Shown here in pieces: positions 1-7,704 of a DNA stretch of 64,000 nucleotides. Made by a program: the position numbers and the translations under genes. The stretch spans positions 1 through 64,000 of the forward strand of contig NZ_LJGT01000040.1 in the NCBI RefSeq assembly GCF_001751365.1, written 5' to 3'. The notes below the pieces were generated by a model. That model was not told the origin of the DNA and made no database searches. It worked only from the letters and a program-made list of their open reading frames with translations. This DNA comes from Streptomyces abyssalis. Lineage in GTDB: Bacteria > Actinomycetota > Actinomycetes > Streptomycetales > Streptomycetaceae. Every line of letters begins with the position of its first letter. Within the stretch, counting starts at the first letter, position 1.

Positions 1-8
1 CAGTAGAA

Positions 9-53
9 GAAGCCCCGTTGGAATGGGAACACCACCCACACCAACGGGGCTTC
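9..53. terminator. 13-bp inverted repeat, probable terminator
   Basis: Perfect inverted repeat: GAAGCCCCGTTGG at 9-21 and its complement at 41-53, with a 19-base loop. It lies 50 bases beyond the stop of the leftward DUF58 gene, so it probably ends that operon, or a gene entering from the left. The loop is long for an intrinsic terminator and no T-run follows, as is usual in high-GC actinomycetes. Confidence 0.5.
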
Positions 54-102
54 CTCATGCCCGCACAACCTCGACTTTGGCGACGGGTGCATCGACTAAA
101 GG

Positions 103-1413
103 TCACAGCCGGCCTGCTGATTTCAGCGCGAGATATGCGTCGGCGAGAGCGGGTGCCAGTTCGCTGGGCAGTGCATCGACGACTGTGACCCCGTACCGGC
201 GGAGACGGTCCGCGGTCTGTTTTCGCTCCAACTGGGCCCGTGCCGCAGCCGCGGCGTTGTAGACGGCATCGACATCGCCTCGCGCGGCGGCCATCTCCGC
301 GATGCGCGGATCGGCGATCGAGGCGACCAGGACGGTATGGCGTTCGGTGAGCAGCGGCAGCACCGGAAGGAGGCCGTTGTCGACGGGAGATGCTTCCAGC
401 CCTGTGAGCAGGATCAGGAGCGACTGGTGCCTTGCCATGCGCAGTGCTGTCGAGGCCAGGGCGAGGGTGTCGGATTCGACGAGTGCGGGTTCGATCGGTG
501 CCATCGCAGAGACGAATGCCGGCAGGACCTCATGTGCCGCGCGTCCCTTGACCGTTGCGCGAGGGGCGCGGTCGTACGCGAGAAGGTCGATGCGGTCGCC
601 GGCCCGCGAGGCCAGGGTGGCGAGAAGAAGCGCGGCGTCCATCGCGGTGTCGAGGCGCGGGGCGTCGCCCACGCGGCCGGCGGACGTCCGTCCCGTGTCG
701 AGAACGACGAGGATGTGACGGTCGCGTTCGGGGCGCCACGTACGGACGGCGACCGTCGACTGCCGGGCGGTGGCACGCCAGTCGATCGACCGCGTGTCGT
801 CTCCTGGGATGTAGTCACGGAGGCTGTCGAACTCGGTTCCTTCGCCGCGGGTCAGGATGCTTGTGCGGCCGTCGAGTTCGCGGAGTCTTGCCAGCTTGGC
901 GGGGAGGTGCTTGCGGCTGTGGAAGGCCGGGAGGACTCGTACCGTCCAGGGGACGGCGTGGCTTCCCTGGCGCGCCGCCAGACCGAGTGGTCCGTAGGAG
1001 CGGACGGTGATGCGCTCGGAGCGCCGGTCGCCGCGACGGGTGGGGTGGAGAACGGTGGTCACAACTTGCTGCTCGCCGGGCCCGATGTGCGCATGGTGCC
1101 TGCTTGCCGTTTCCGGGACTCCGTCCGGCCGGCTGCTCGGTGGCCATGCGTCCCGGAGACGGAGACGGGAACGGCGGCGGGACGGGTTGACGACGAGGAT
1201 GCTTGCGTATGCCTGTTCGCCAAGGCGAACTGATGTATCACCGGAACGTGTGAAGCGCAGCTGATTCACTGGCGCCGCGAGGGCGAGGTCGTACAGGATT
1301 GCAATCAGCAGCGGGAGTTCGACGGCGAGCACGCCGGTCCAGCTGGGGAGCAGCAGCCCGACGAGGATCGCGCCGAGGGCGGCGATCAGGGCTGTACGGC
1401 CGGTGAGTGCCAT
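103..1413 (-). CDS. DUF58 domain-containing membrane protein
   Basis: A 436-residue protein with two hydrophobic N-terminal segments (about residues 8-50), then a soluble region with the DUF58 signature GEGTEFDSLRDYIPGDD followed by SIDWRATAR near residues 190-220. The C-terminal half resembles a von Willebrand A fold (ILVVLDTGRTS resembles a degenerate MIDAS strand). DUF58 proteins are almost always paired with MoxR AAA+ ATPases, and MoxR lies 32 bases upstream in the same orientation; the pair is thought to act as a chaperone or metal-insertion module at the membrane. ATG at 1413. It is the last gene of a five-gene leftward operon. The substrate is unknown. Confidence 0.9.
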   Translation of the reverse strand: MALTGRTALIAALGAILVGLLLPSWTGVLAVELPLLIAILYDLALAAPVNQLRFTRSGDTSVRLGEQAYASILVVNPSRRRSRLRLRDAWPPSSRPDGVPETASRHHAHIGPGEQQVVTTVLHPTRRGDRRSERITVRSYGPLGLAARQGSHAVPWTVRVLPAFHSRKHLPAKLARLRELDGRTSILTRGEGTEFDSLRDYIPGDDTRSIDWRATARQSTVAVRTWRPERDRHILVVLDTGRTSAGRVGDAPRLDTAMDAALLLATLASRAGDRIDLLAYDRAPRATVKGRAAHEVLPAFVSAMAPIEPALVESDTLALASTALRMARHQSLLILLTGLEASPVDNGLLPVLPLLTERHTVLVASIADPRIAEMAAARGDVDAVYNAAAAARAQLERKQTADRLRRYGVTVVDALPSELAPALADAYLALKSAGRL

Positions 1414-1445
1414 GAATCAGGGCTCGCCAATCAGCTCACTGAGAT

Positions 1446-2411
1446 TCAACGGGGGACGGGGACATGGGCAAGGATCGAATTGATCACGCTGTCCGCAGTG
1501 ACACCTTCCATCTCCGCTTCGGGGCGAAGTTGCACGCGGTGGCGAAGGGTCGGCAGGGCGAAGGACTTGACGTCGTCGGGGGTCACATAGTCGCGTCCGG
1601 TGAGCCAGGCCCAGGCGCGGGCACTGGCGAGTAGAGCGGTGGCGCCGCGGGGGGACACACCGAGCATGAACGAGGGGGAGTCACGAGTGGCGCGGCAGAT
1701 ATCGACGACGTAGCCCGTGACCTCGGGTGAGATGGAGGTCTGAGCGACCGCGCCTCGTGCCGCCTCCAGTTCGGCGGGCCCCGCGACGGCGCGGACGCCG
1801 GCGGTGTCGAGATTCCGGGGGTCGAACCCTTCCGAGTGCCTCGTCAAGACGCTGATCTCGTCTTCGCGTGAGGGCAGCGGGAGGTTCAGCTTGAGCAGAA
1901 AGCGGTCGAGTTGCGCTTCCGGCAGGGGGTAGGTGCCCTCGTATTCGATCGGGTTCTGGGTGGCTGCCACGAGGAAGGGGTCGGGCAGCGCCCGTGGGGT
2001 GCCGTCGACGGACACCTGACGTTCCTCCATGGCTTCGAGGAGGGACGCCTGGGTCTTGGGGGGTGTCCGGTTGATTTCGTCTGCGAGCAGCAGATTGGTG
2101 AAGACCGGGCCGGGCTGAAATGAGAACTCTGCCGTGCGGGCGTCGTAGATGAGGGATCCGGTGACGTCGCTCGGCATCAGATCGGGGGTGAACTGCAGGC
2201 GTTTGGTTCCGAGTTCGAGGGTGGCGGCGAGTGTCCGCACAAGCAGTGTCTTGGCGACCCCGGGGACACCTTCAAGGAGCACATGGCCGCGGCAGAGCAG
2301 CGCAACGACCAGTCCGGTGACGGCGGCGTCCTGGCCGACGACTGCCTTCGAGATCTCAAGGCGTAGTGCTTCGAGCGCGCTGCGGGCGCTGTCTGGCGAG
2401 GGGGCGCTCAC
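1446..2411 (-). CDS. MoxR-family AAA+ ATPase
   Basis: A 321-residue AAA+ ATPase. Walker A-like GVPGVAKT lies near residues 36-43 and Walker B LLADEIN near 100; the MoxR hallmarks TQNPIEYEGTYPLPEAQLD and GVSPRGATAL are present. The GTG start at 2411 overlaps the stop of the upstream DUF4350 gene (GTGA), implying translational coupling. The open frame continues far upstream, but that extension is arginine/proline-rich out-of-frame sequence of the neighbour. Known role of the family: ATP-driven remodelling chaperone working with DUF58/VWA partners. Here it belongs to the DUF58-DUF4350-DUF4129 operon, so it probably acts on an envelope substrate. Confidence 0.93.
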   Translation of the reverse strand: MSAPSPDSARSALEALRLEISKAVVGQDAAVTGLVVALLCRGHVLLEGVPGVAKTLLVRTLAATLELGTKRLQFTPDLMPSDVTGSLIYDARTAEFSFQPGPVFTNLLLADEINRTPPKTQASLLEAMEERQVSVDGTPRALPDPFLVAATQNPIEYEGTYPLPEAQLDRFLLKLNLPLPSREDEISVLTRHSEGFDPRNLDTAGVRAVAGPAELEAARGAVAQTSISPEVTGYVVDICRATRDSPSFMLGVSPRGATALLASARAWAWLTGRDYVTPDDVKSFALPTLRHRVQLRPEAEMEGVTADSVINSILAHVPVPR

Positions 2412-3721
2412 TGGGTGCGTTCCTTGTCTGTCGGTCGGCGGGTGAAGGAGGCGCCGTCGGTCAAGCGCCGTTCCAGGTGGTCGAGTTCGTCGGCGAGCTG
2501 GATGAGTTCGGCGTCGGTCGCAGGGGCCGGGCCGAAGAGAAGGGAGTGGAGGTTCGCGCTGCCACCGGGATCCGGTCGGGTGCCGGGTGCCGGCCCGGCG
2601 TCCGCACCGGTATGCGGGCGCGGGTGCGTACCGGACTCGGCGCTCCTGGCGAGGGCGGGGACCAGGGTCTGCGGGGAGTCGGCCTCGGCGGCGCTGACGC
2701 CTGCCAGCGAGGCGAGACGGGCGCGAGTGGCGGATCGCAGTGCGTCGGCGGCGCGGTCGCGTGCGTTGGCACGACGGTAAAGGCGTGCTCTGCCCTCGGT
2801 CGTCTCGGATGCCCGTACGGCTACGGGGAGTTGTTCGGGCACGAGCGGTCCGAGACGGCGCATGCGCCAGAGAGCGGCGAGTACGGCGGCGATCGACAGC
2901 TGGACGGTGGCCCAGGTCCAGCCTTCCGGCAGGAGATCGAGGAAGCTGCGCTCCCCGCCCTTGGGAGCGGAGGCGTCGGCGGAGGAGGGGAGGTACCACA
3001 CGAGATGCGGGCGCGAGCCGAGCAACTGGATCATCAAGGAGGCGTTTCCGTGCCTGTCGAGCCGCTGGTTGTAGAGCGGTGCGGGGCTGCCGAGCAGCAC
3101 GGTGTCGCCTCCGGGACCGGGGCGGTCGCCCTTTTCGGTGGGCTCGTCCGGGATCCTCAGCAGGGAGGGCAGACCTTGATGCAGGTAGCAGGCGTCGGCC
3201 TGGTCGTTGGAGACCGCGTAACGGACGCCGCCGAGTTCGGCGTCGCCGGCGCGTTCCGCGGTGGGGAAGCCGCAGTCCGGAGGTGTGGGCTGCGTCGTTG
3301 CGGGTGCCGCGGCGCGTACTCCGCGGACCAGGGTCTTGGTCGGGGCGGGGCCCGGAGCGATGAGGACGGTCCGGCCGCCGCGTTCCAACGCGCCCCGCAG
3401 GTCGGCCTTCTGGCTTCGGCTGAGGGCGTCGGGGTCGCTGACGAGGAGTGTCGTGCCCGGTCCTGCGGCCTTCCTGGCCCCGGCGGCGGTCGTCACGATC
3501 TTCGTGTCGACGCCCCGTTCCCTGAGGAGCTGGGCCGTGGCCTTGCTGCCGTGGTCGGCCGTGGACCGGGGATCGAGGAGTCCGTACTCGTTCCCCGAGC
3601 GAAGAGCCGCGATGATCACTCCGGCCACGGCGAGTATCACGGCGGCGAGCAGCAGTCCACGGGCACGGGCCCACAGCTGCCGGGCCGTGGGGGAGAGGGA
3701 GGTGCCGGACGCGTCACTCAA
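2408..3721 (-). CDS. DUF4350 domain-containing membrane protein
   Basis: A 437-residue protein. A transmembrane helix lies near residues 20-40 (LLLAAVILAVAGVIIAAL), followed by a DUF4350-like Rossmannoid region (STADHGSKATAQLLRERGV, then LLVSDPDALS) and a second membrane segment near 250-270 before a cytoplasmic tail rich in Ala/Arg/Pro. The TTG start at 3721 is chosen because it overlaps the upstream stop (TTGA) and follows GGGAGAAG. The same arrangement recurs in actinobacterial MoxR/DUF58 operons. Function is unknown; the fold resembles the glutamine-amidotransferase-like regions of GldG-type proteins. Product name is firm; start less so. Confidence 0.82.
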   Translation of the reverse strand: MSDASGTSLSPTARQLWARARGLLLAAVILAVAGVIIAALRSGNEYGLLDPRSTADHGSKATAQLLRERGVDTKIVTTAAGARKAAGPGTTLLVSDPDALSRSQKADLRGALERGGRTVLIAPGPAPTKTLVRGVRAAAPATTQPTPPDCGFPTAERAGDAELGGVRYAVSNDQADACYLHQGLPSLLRIPDEPTEKGDRPGPGGDTVLLGSPAPLYNQRLDRHGNASLMIQLLGSRPHLVWYLPSSADASAPKGGERSFLDLLPEGWTWATVQLSIAAVLAALWRMRRLGPLVPEQLPVAVRASETTEGRARLYRRANARDRAADALRSATRARLASLAGVSAAEADSPQTLVPALARSAESGTHPRPHTGADAGPAPGTRPDPGGSANLHSLLFGPAPATDAELIQLADELDHLERRLTDGASFTRRPTDKERTQ

Positions 3722-4497
3722 CTTCTCCCTCCGTCCGGCGGGGCGGCGTCCGTGCTCGGCGCTTCCTGCCCCACCAGGCGGTTCGCGTCCTGTCCCGCGC
3801 CGGCGCTCGCGAGCACGGGCTCGGCGCGTCCTAGGGCGAGGTCGAGATCGCGGACGGCTGTGTACGCGGAGGCGTCGACGTCCCTGTCCGCGTACGTCAC
3901 CTCGTCGAAGGAGCGGGCGGCCGAGCGCAGCGCGTCCGCATGTCCGGGCAGCGCACGGCCGGCTTCGACGGCGGCTTCGTCGGCGGTGCGGCCGGGGCGG
4001 TGGTCGAGCAGGGCGCGTTCCTCCAGGGACCGGACGATGGCTCGCATCCGTTCCTGGAGGGCGCGGTTCCAACGTCCGGCGGCGGCATGGGTCTCCGCTG
4101 CCGCTCGGTGTTCGGCCGCGCTTCGCGGTCCCTCGGCGAAGAGGGCCGAGGCCTCGGAGGCCGGCCCAGGCCGCAGCTGGCCGAGCCTGAGGCGCAGCGC
4201 CATGCCCAGCAGGGCCAGCAGGCAGATGATCACGGTGAGACCGACCCACCCTCCGGGAGACGCCTGCGCAGCCGAGTTCAGCAGAGAGCTGATGTGCTCC
4301 CACAGCCAGTCGAGGATGCGGTTGAGAAGACCCGGGTCGTCCCTGTGGTACTCGGCCTTCGACAGCTCACGTTCGGCTGCTTCGCGCGCGGGTGTGCGAG
4401 GGGTTGTCACGGGCGGGCCGCCGTCGCCGGTGAACGCCGCCGGGTGCGTCCCGACTGCCGTGGCCGGCGCCGCGGTTGCCACATCCCCCGGCATCAC
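3718..4497 (-). CDS. DUF4129 domain-containing protein
   Basis: A protein of about 259 residues with one membrane helix (GLTVIICLLALLGMALRL) and a cytoplasmic C-terminal DUF4129 region (residues about 150-250; RWNRALQERMRAIVRSLEER, TADEAAVEAGRALP). GTG 4497 and ATG 4494 are adjacent possible starts; both sit immediately at the stop of the upstream membrane-protein gene, and GGGAG lies just before. Open frame continues upstream but reads a low-complexity shadow. DUF4129 proteins often accompany transglutaminase-like/MoxR/DUF58 systems. Its 3' end overlaps DUF4350. Function unknown. Confidence 0.82.
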   Translation of the reverse strand: MMPGDVATAAPATAVGTHPAAFTGDGGPPVTTPRTPAREAAERELSKAEYHRDDPGLLNRILDWLWEHISSLLNSAAQASPGGWVGLTVIICLLALLGMALRLRLGQLRPGPASEASALFAEGPRSAAEHRAAAETHAAAGRWNRALQERMRAIVRSLEERALLDHRPGRTADEAAVEAGRALPGHADALRSAARSFDEVTYADRDVDASAYTAVRDLDLALGRAEPVLASAGAGQDANRLVGQEAPSTDAAPPDGGRS

Positions 4498-4498
4498 C

Positions 4499-5740
4499 TC
4501 AGCTCCCGGGAGTCCGGTGGCCGGACGACTGGGGGTCGCCGTAGCCCGGGACGCCTGCGGCGCGGGCGAGTTCGAGGTCGAGGGCTTCGCGCCGGATGCG
4601 CTGGTCGAGGTAGAGCAGGGCGGTGACACCGGCGCGGATCGGGAAGGTGATCGTGGACGCGATGACGGCGCCGATGCCCACGGCGATCAGATAGGACCAG
4701 CTCGTGGCCGGCGTTCCTTCGGCGAAGGCGGAGACACCCTGGCCGCTGACGACCATGCCGATGAGCGTCGCGGGCATCTGGATGATCGACGCGACGATGA
4801 CGACCAGGATCGTTGCCAGCATCTGTACGCCGAAGACACGCCACCAGCTGCCCCGTACGAGCTTGGCGGAGCGCCGCATCGCTGTGATGACGCCCTGCTT
4901 CTCCAGCATCAGGGCCGGGGCGGCGAGGCTGAAGCGGACCCAGATCCAGACGGCTGCCACCAGACCGGCCAGCAACCCCACGAGCAGCACGGCGACCCCG
5001 AGCGTCCTGAGCCCGGCTGCCAGGAGCACTCCACCCGGTGCGGAGCCGGCGAACATGGCCAGAGCCACGAGCAGGGGCAGGAGGAAGAGAAGGCCCAGCA
5101 GACGCAGCATCTGAGGGCGGGAGTCCCGCCATGCCTCACCGACGGAGACGCTACGTCCGAGCACTGCCCGGCTGACCACGATCGTCAGCATGGCCGTGGC
5201 GAGCACGGTGCCGAGAGTTTCGACGAGTGCGCTTACGCCGGAGACCTGCAGCGTTCCTGTCAGGGCATTCATGAGTTCGTCGGGGCTGGGCTGCGGGTCC
5301 CTGGTCAGCGCGTTCAGGTCCGAGGCTTCCGACATCCAGAGGCCGTTGACCACGGTGGCCACGAACTGCACGACCACGGCGACGGCGAGGGAGATGCCGA
5401 GCACGGTGCGCCAGTGCGCGCGCATGGTGGTGACCGCGCCGTCCAGTATCTCCCCGACGCCCAGCGGCCGCAGAGGGATGATTCCAGGCTTGGCGGCGGG
5501 CGGCTGGTTCCAGTGGCCGCCCCACTTGTCCCAGCCCGGACGGCCGGGAGGACCGGGAGGAGGAGCCCCCCAGCCAGGGTTCGCCTGGGCGGGCGGCTGC
5601 TGCGCGGACCAGTTCCTGGGTGGATCGTTCTCGGGCGCCGGGTGCGCCTTGCTCCCGGGGACGACGGCTGGCTCCTCGCCGTCCTGCGAACGATCGGGTG
5701 TGGGAGATCCGGGCGGGGTCCAGCCCGGAGAGTCGTTCAC
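4499..5740 (-). CDS. multi-pass membrane protein (glycerophosphodiesterase membrane-domain type)
   Basis: A 413-residue protein. The first 105 residues are Pro/Gly-rich and disordered, followed by about six to seven hydrophobic segments between residues 130 and 390. The segment IIPLRPLGVGEILDGAVTTM is typical of the family named glycerophosphoryl diester phosphodiesterase membrane domain, which lacks the catalytic phosphodiesterase domain. The GTG start at 5740 follows a GAGG. It is the first gene of the leftward operon with DUF4129, DUF4350, MoxR and DUF58. The start faces mtnA across 137 bases, so a divergent promoter is likely there. Role unknown; possibly a membrane scaffold. Confidence 0.75.
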   Translation of the reverse strand: MNDSPGWTPPGSPTPDRSQDGEEPAVVPGSKAHPAPENDPPRNWSAQQPPAQANPGWGAPPPGPPGRPGWDKWGGHWNQPPAAKPGIIPLRPLGVGEILDGAVTTMRAHWRTVLGISLAVAVVVQFVATVVNGLWMSEASDLNALTRDPQPSPDELMNALTGTLQVSGVSALVETLGTVLATAMLTIVVSRAVLGRSVSVGEAWRDSRPQMLRLLGLLFLLPLLVALAMFAGSAPGGVLLAAGLRTLGVAVLLVGLLAGLVAAVWIWVRFSLAAPALMLEKQGVITAMRRSAKLVRGSWWRVFGVQMLATILVVIVASIIQMPATLIGMVVSGQGVSAFAEGTPATSWSYLIAVGIGAVIASTITFPIRAGVTALLYLDQRIRREALDLELARAAGVPGYGDPQSSGHRTPGS

Positions 5741-5877
5741 TTGTCGTCACCTCGAGGTCTAGGTCGCTCCGTCGCCTGGTTGCCTGCCATCGTCCCACGC
5801 TCGCCCGCGACGTCGGGCGGCCCCCGGCTTCTTGGATCTCCTTCAGAAGACGTCGCGGATCGAGGCAGACTGTGCGA

Positions 5878-7029
5878 ATGGCAGATCATGGTGTCCCGGT
5901 GCTGCGCTGGGCGGACAGCCCCGAGGGGCCGGTGCTGTTGCTTCTCGACCAGGCGAGGCTGCCGGCAGAGGAAGCCGAGCTCGCCTGCCGGGACGTACAG
6001 GACCTGGTGAGGGCGATCCGGGCTCTGTCGGTGCGGGGCGCGCCGCTGCTGGGTGTGGCCGGCGGCTACGGGGTCGCGCTCGCCGCCGCCCGTGGTCACG
6101 ATGTGGCAGAGGCGGCCGACCGTCTGGCGTCCGCGCGGCCCACAGCTGTGAACCTCGCTGCCGGCGTACGGCGGGTGGAGCGCGCCTACCAGCGGGCGGT
6201 GGCCGGCGAGGGCGCGGATGGCGGGCGTGCGGCGGCAGCGGCCCTCTCCGAAGCCAGGGCGCTCCACGAGGAGGACGCCGAGGCGAGTGAGCGGATGGCG
6301 CAGCTCGGGCACGACCTGCTCCGGAAGCTCGTCCCACGGAAGCCGCTACGGCTGCTCACGCACTGCAACACCGGGTTCCTGGTCTCCGGGGGCCGGGGCA
6401 CGGCCTTCGCAGTCGTCTCGCAGGTGCACGCCGCAGGCGAGCTGCGAAGGCTCTGGGTGGACGAGACCCGTCCGCTGCTGCAGGGCGCGCGCCTGACCGC
6501 GTACGAGGCGATGCGGGAGGACATGCCCTTCAGCGTCCTCGCGGACGGGGCCGCTGGTTCGCTGTTCGCCGCCGGCGAGGTGGACGCGGTGCTGATCGGT
6601 GCGGACCGGATCTCGGCGGACGGTTCCGTCGCCAACAAGGTCGGCAGCTACCCGCTCGCGGTGGTGGCGCGGCACCACGGCGTGCCGTTCGTGGTGGTGG
6701 CGCCGGTGACGACCGTCGATCTCGCGACGAAACGGGGCACGGACATAGTGGTCGAGCAGCGGGCGCCGGAAGAGGTGACGCACATCTCTTCGCCGTACTC
6801 GCCGTACCATCCGGAAGAACGGGGGGAGCGCGGCGGCGGCATTCCTGTGGCCCCGAGGGGGGCCGATGCCTACAACCCGGCCTTCGATGTGACCCCGCCG
6901 GAACTGGTGACGGCCGTCGTCACGGAGCGAGGTGTGATCTCGCCCGTCACCAGCGAAACTGTCGCGGGGCTGTGTTCCCCGTCACGAACGACAACGTCAC
7001 GATGGGGTAATGGGATGATGAACGCATGA
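5878..7029 (+). CDS. mtnA: S-methyl-5-thioribose-1-phosphate isomerase
   Basis: A 383-residue enzyme of the eIF2B-like isomerase family that converts 5-methylthioribose 1-phosphate to methylthioribulose 1-phosphate in methionine salvage. Visible motifs: VRGAPLLGVAGGYGVALAA near residue 45, the catalytic-cysteine motif THCNTGFL near 160, and the catalytic aspartate in LIGADRISADGSVANKVGS near 240. ATG 5878 is used; in-frame GTG 5872 sits at a better distance from GAGG and is possible. The last bases overlap the mtrA start (ATGA), so mtrA translation is probably coupled to this metabolic gene. The last 25 residues are non-conserved, as if the gene had run into its neighbour. Confidence 0.93.
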   Translation: MADHGVPVLRWADSPEGPVLLLLDQARLPAEEAELACRDVQDLVRAIRALSVRGAPLLGVAGGYGVALAAARGHDVAEAADRLASARPTAVNLAAGVRRVERAYQRAVAGEGADGGRAAAAALSEARALHEEDAEASERMAQLGHDLLRKLVPRKPLRLLTHCNTGFLVSGGRGTAFAVVSQVHAAGELRRLWVDETRPLLQGARLTAYEAMREDMPFSVLADGAAGSLFAAGEVDAVLIGADRISADGSVANKVGSYPLAVVARHHGVPFVVVAPVTTVDLATKRGTDIVVEQRAPEEVTHISSPYSPYHPEERGERGGGIPVAPRGADAYNPAFDVTPPELVTAVVTERGVISPVTSETVAGLCSPSRTTTSRWGNGMMNA

Positions 7030-7703
7030 AGGGACGAGTCCTTGTCGTCGACGACGACACCGCACTGGCAGAGATGCTCGGGATCGTGCTGCGCGGCGAA
7101 GGCTTTGAACCGTCGTTCGTGTCGGACGGTGACAAGGCACTCGCCGCCTTCCGCGAGGTCAAGCCGGACCTGGTGCTGCTCGATCTGATGCTGCCGGGCA
7201 GGGACGGCATCGAGGTCTGCCGCCTGATCCGCGCGGAATCCGGGGTGCCGGTGGTCATGCTGACCGCCAAGACCGACACGGTGGATGTGGTGGTGGGCCT
7301 GGAATCGGGGGCCGACGACTACATCGTCAAGCCGTTCAAGCCGAAGGAGCTCGTGGCGAGGATCCGCGCGAGGCTGCGGCGGTCGGACGACCCGGCACCC
7401 GAGCAGCTGGCCATCGGCGACCTGGTGATCGATGTCGCCGGGCACTCGGTGAAGCGGGACGGGGCGTCCATAGCCCTCACGCCGCTGGAGTTCGATCTTC
7501 TTGTGGCGCTGGCCCGCAAGCCCTGGCAGGTCTTCACCCGTGAGGTGCTGCTGGAGCAGGTGTGGGGCTACCGGCACGCGGCCGATACGCGCCTGGTCAA
7601 CGTTCACGTGCAGCGTCTGCGCTCGAAGGTCGAGCGTGATCCGGAACGCCCCGAGATCGTCGTGACGGTGCGCGGAGTGGGCTACAAGGCCGGGCCCGGC
7701 TGA
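7026..7703 (+). CDS. mtrA: MtrA, OmpR-type response regulator
   Basis: A 225-residue response regulator: receiver domain (residues 1-115) with acidic pocket VVDDD, phospho-acceptor D53 in LLDLMLPG and conserved K102 in YIVKPFKPKELV; winged-helix OmpR DNA-binding domain 125-225 with LTPLEFDLLVALARKP and the ending VTVRGVGYKAG. In actinomycetes MtrA controls cell division, envelope and, in Streptomyces, development and antibiotic genes. It overlaps mtnA by four bases and is followed by mtrB after one base. Partner kinase is MtrB. Very secure call. Confidence 0.98.
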   Translation: MKGRVLVVDDDTALAEMLGIVLRGEGFEPSFVSDGDKALAAFREVKPDLVLLDLMLPGRDGIEVCRLIRAESGVPVVMLTAKTDTVDVVVGLESGADDYIVKPFKPKELVARIRARLRRSDDPAPEQLAIGDLVIDVAGHSVKRDGASIALTPLEFDLLVALARKPWQVFTREVLLEQVWGYRHAADTRLVNVHVQRLRSKVERDPERPEIVVTVRGVGYKAGPG

Positions 7704-7704
7704 G

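Noticed and set aside
2366..6010. A 1214-codon open frame on the plus strand
   Set aside because: It runs antisense to four well supported genes and has Gly/Arg/Asp-biased shadow composition with no family motif.
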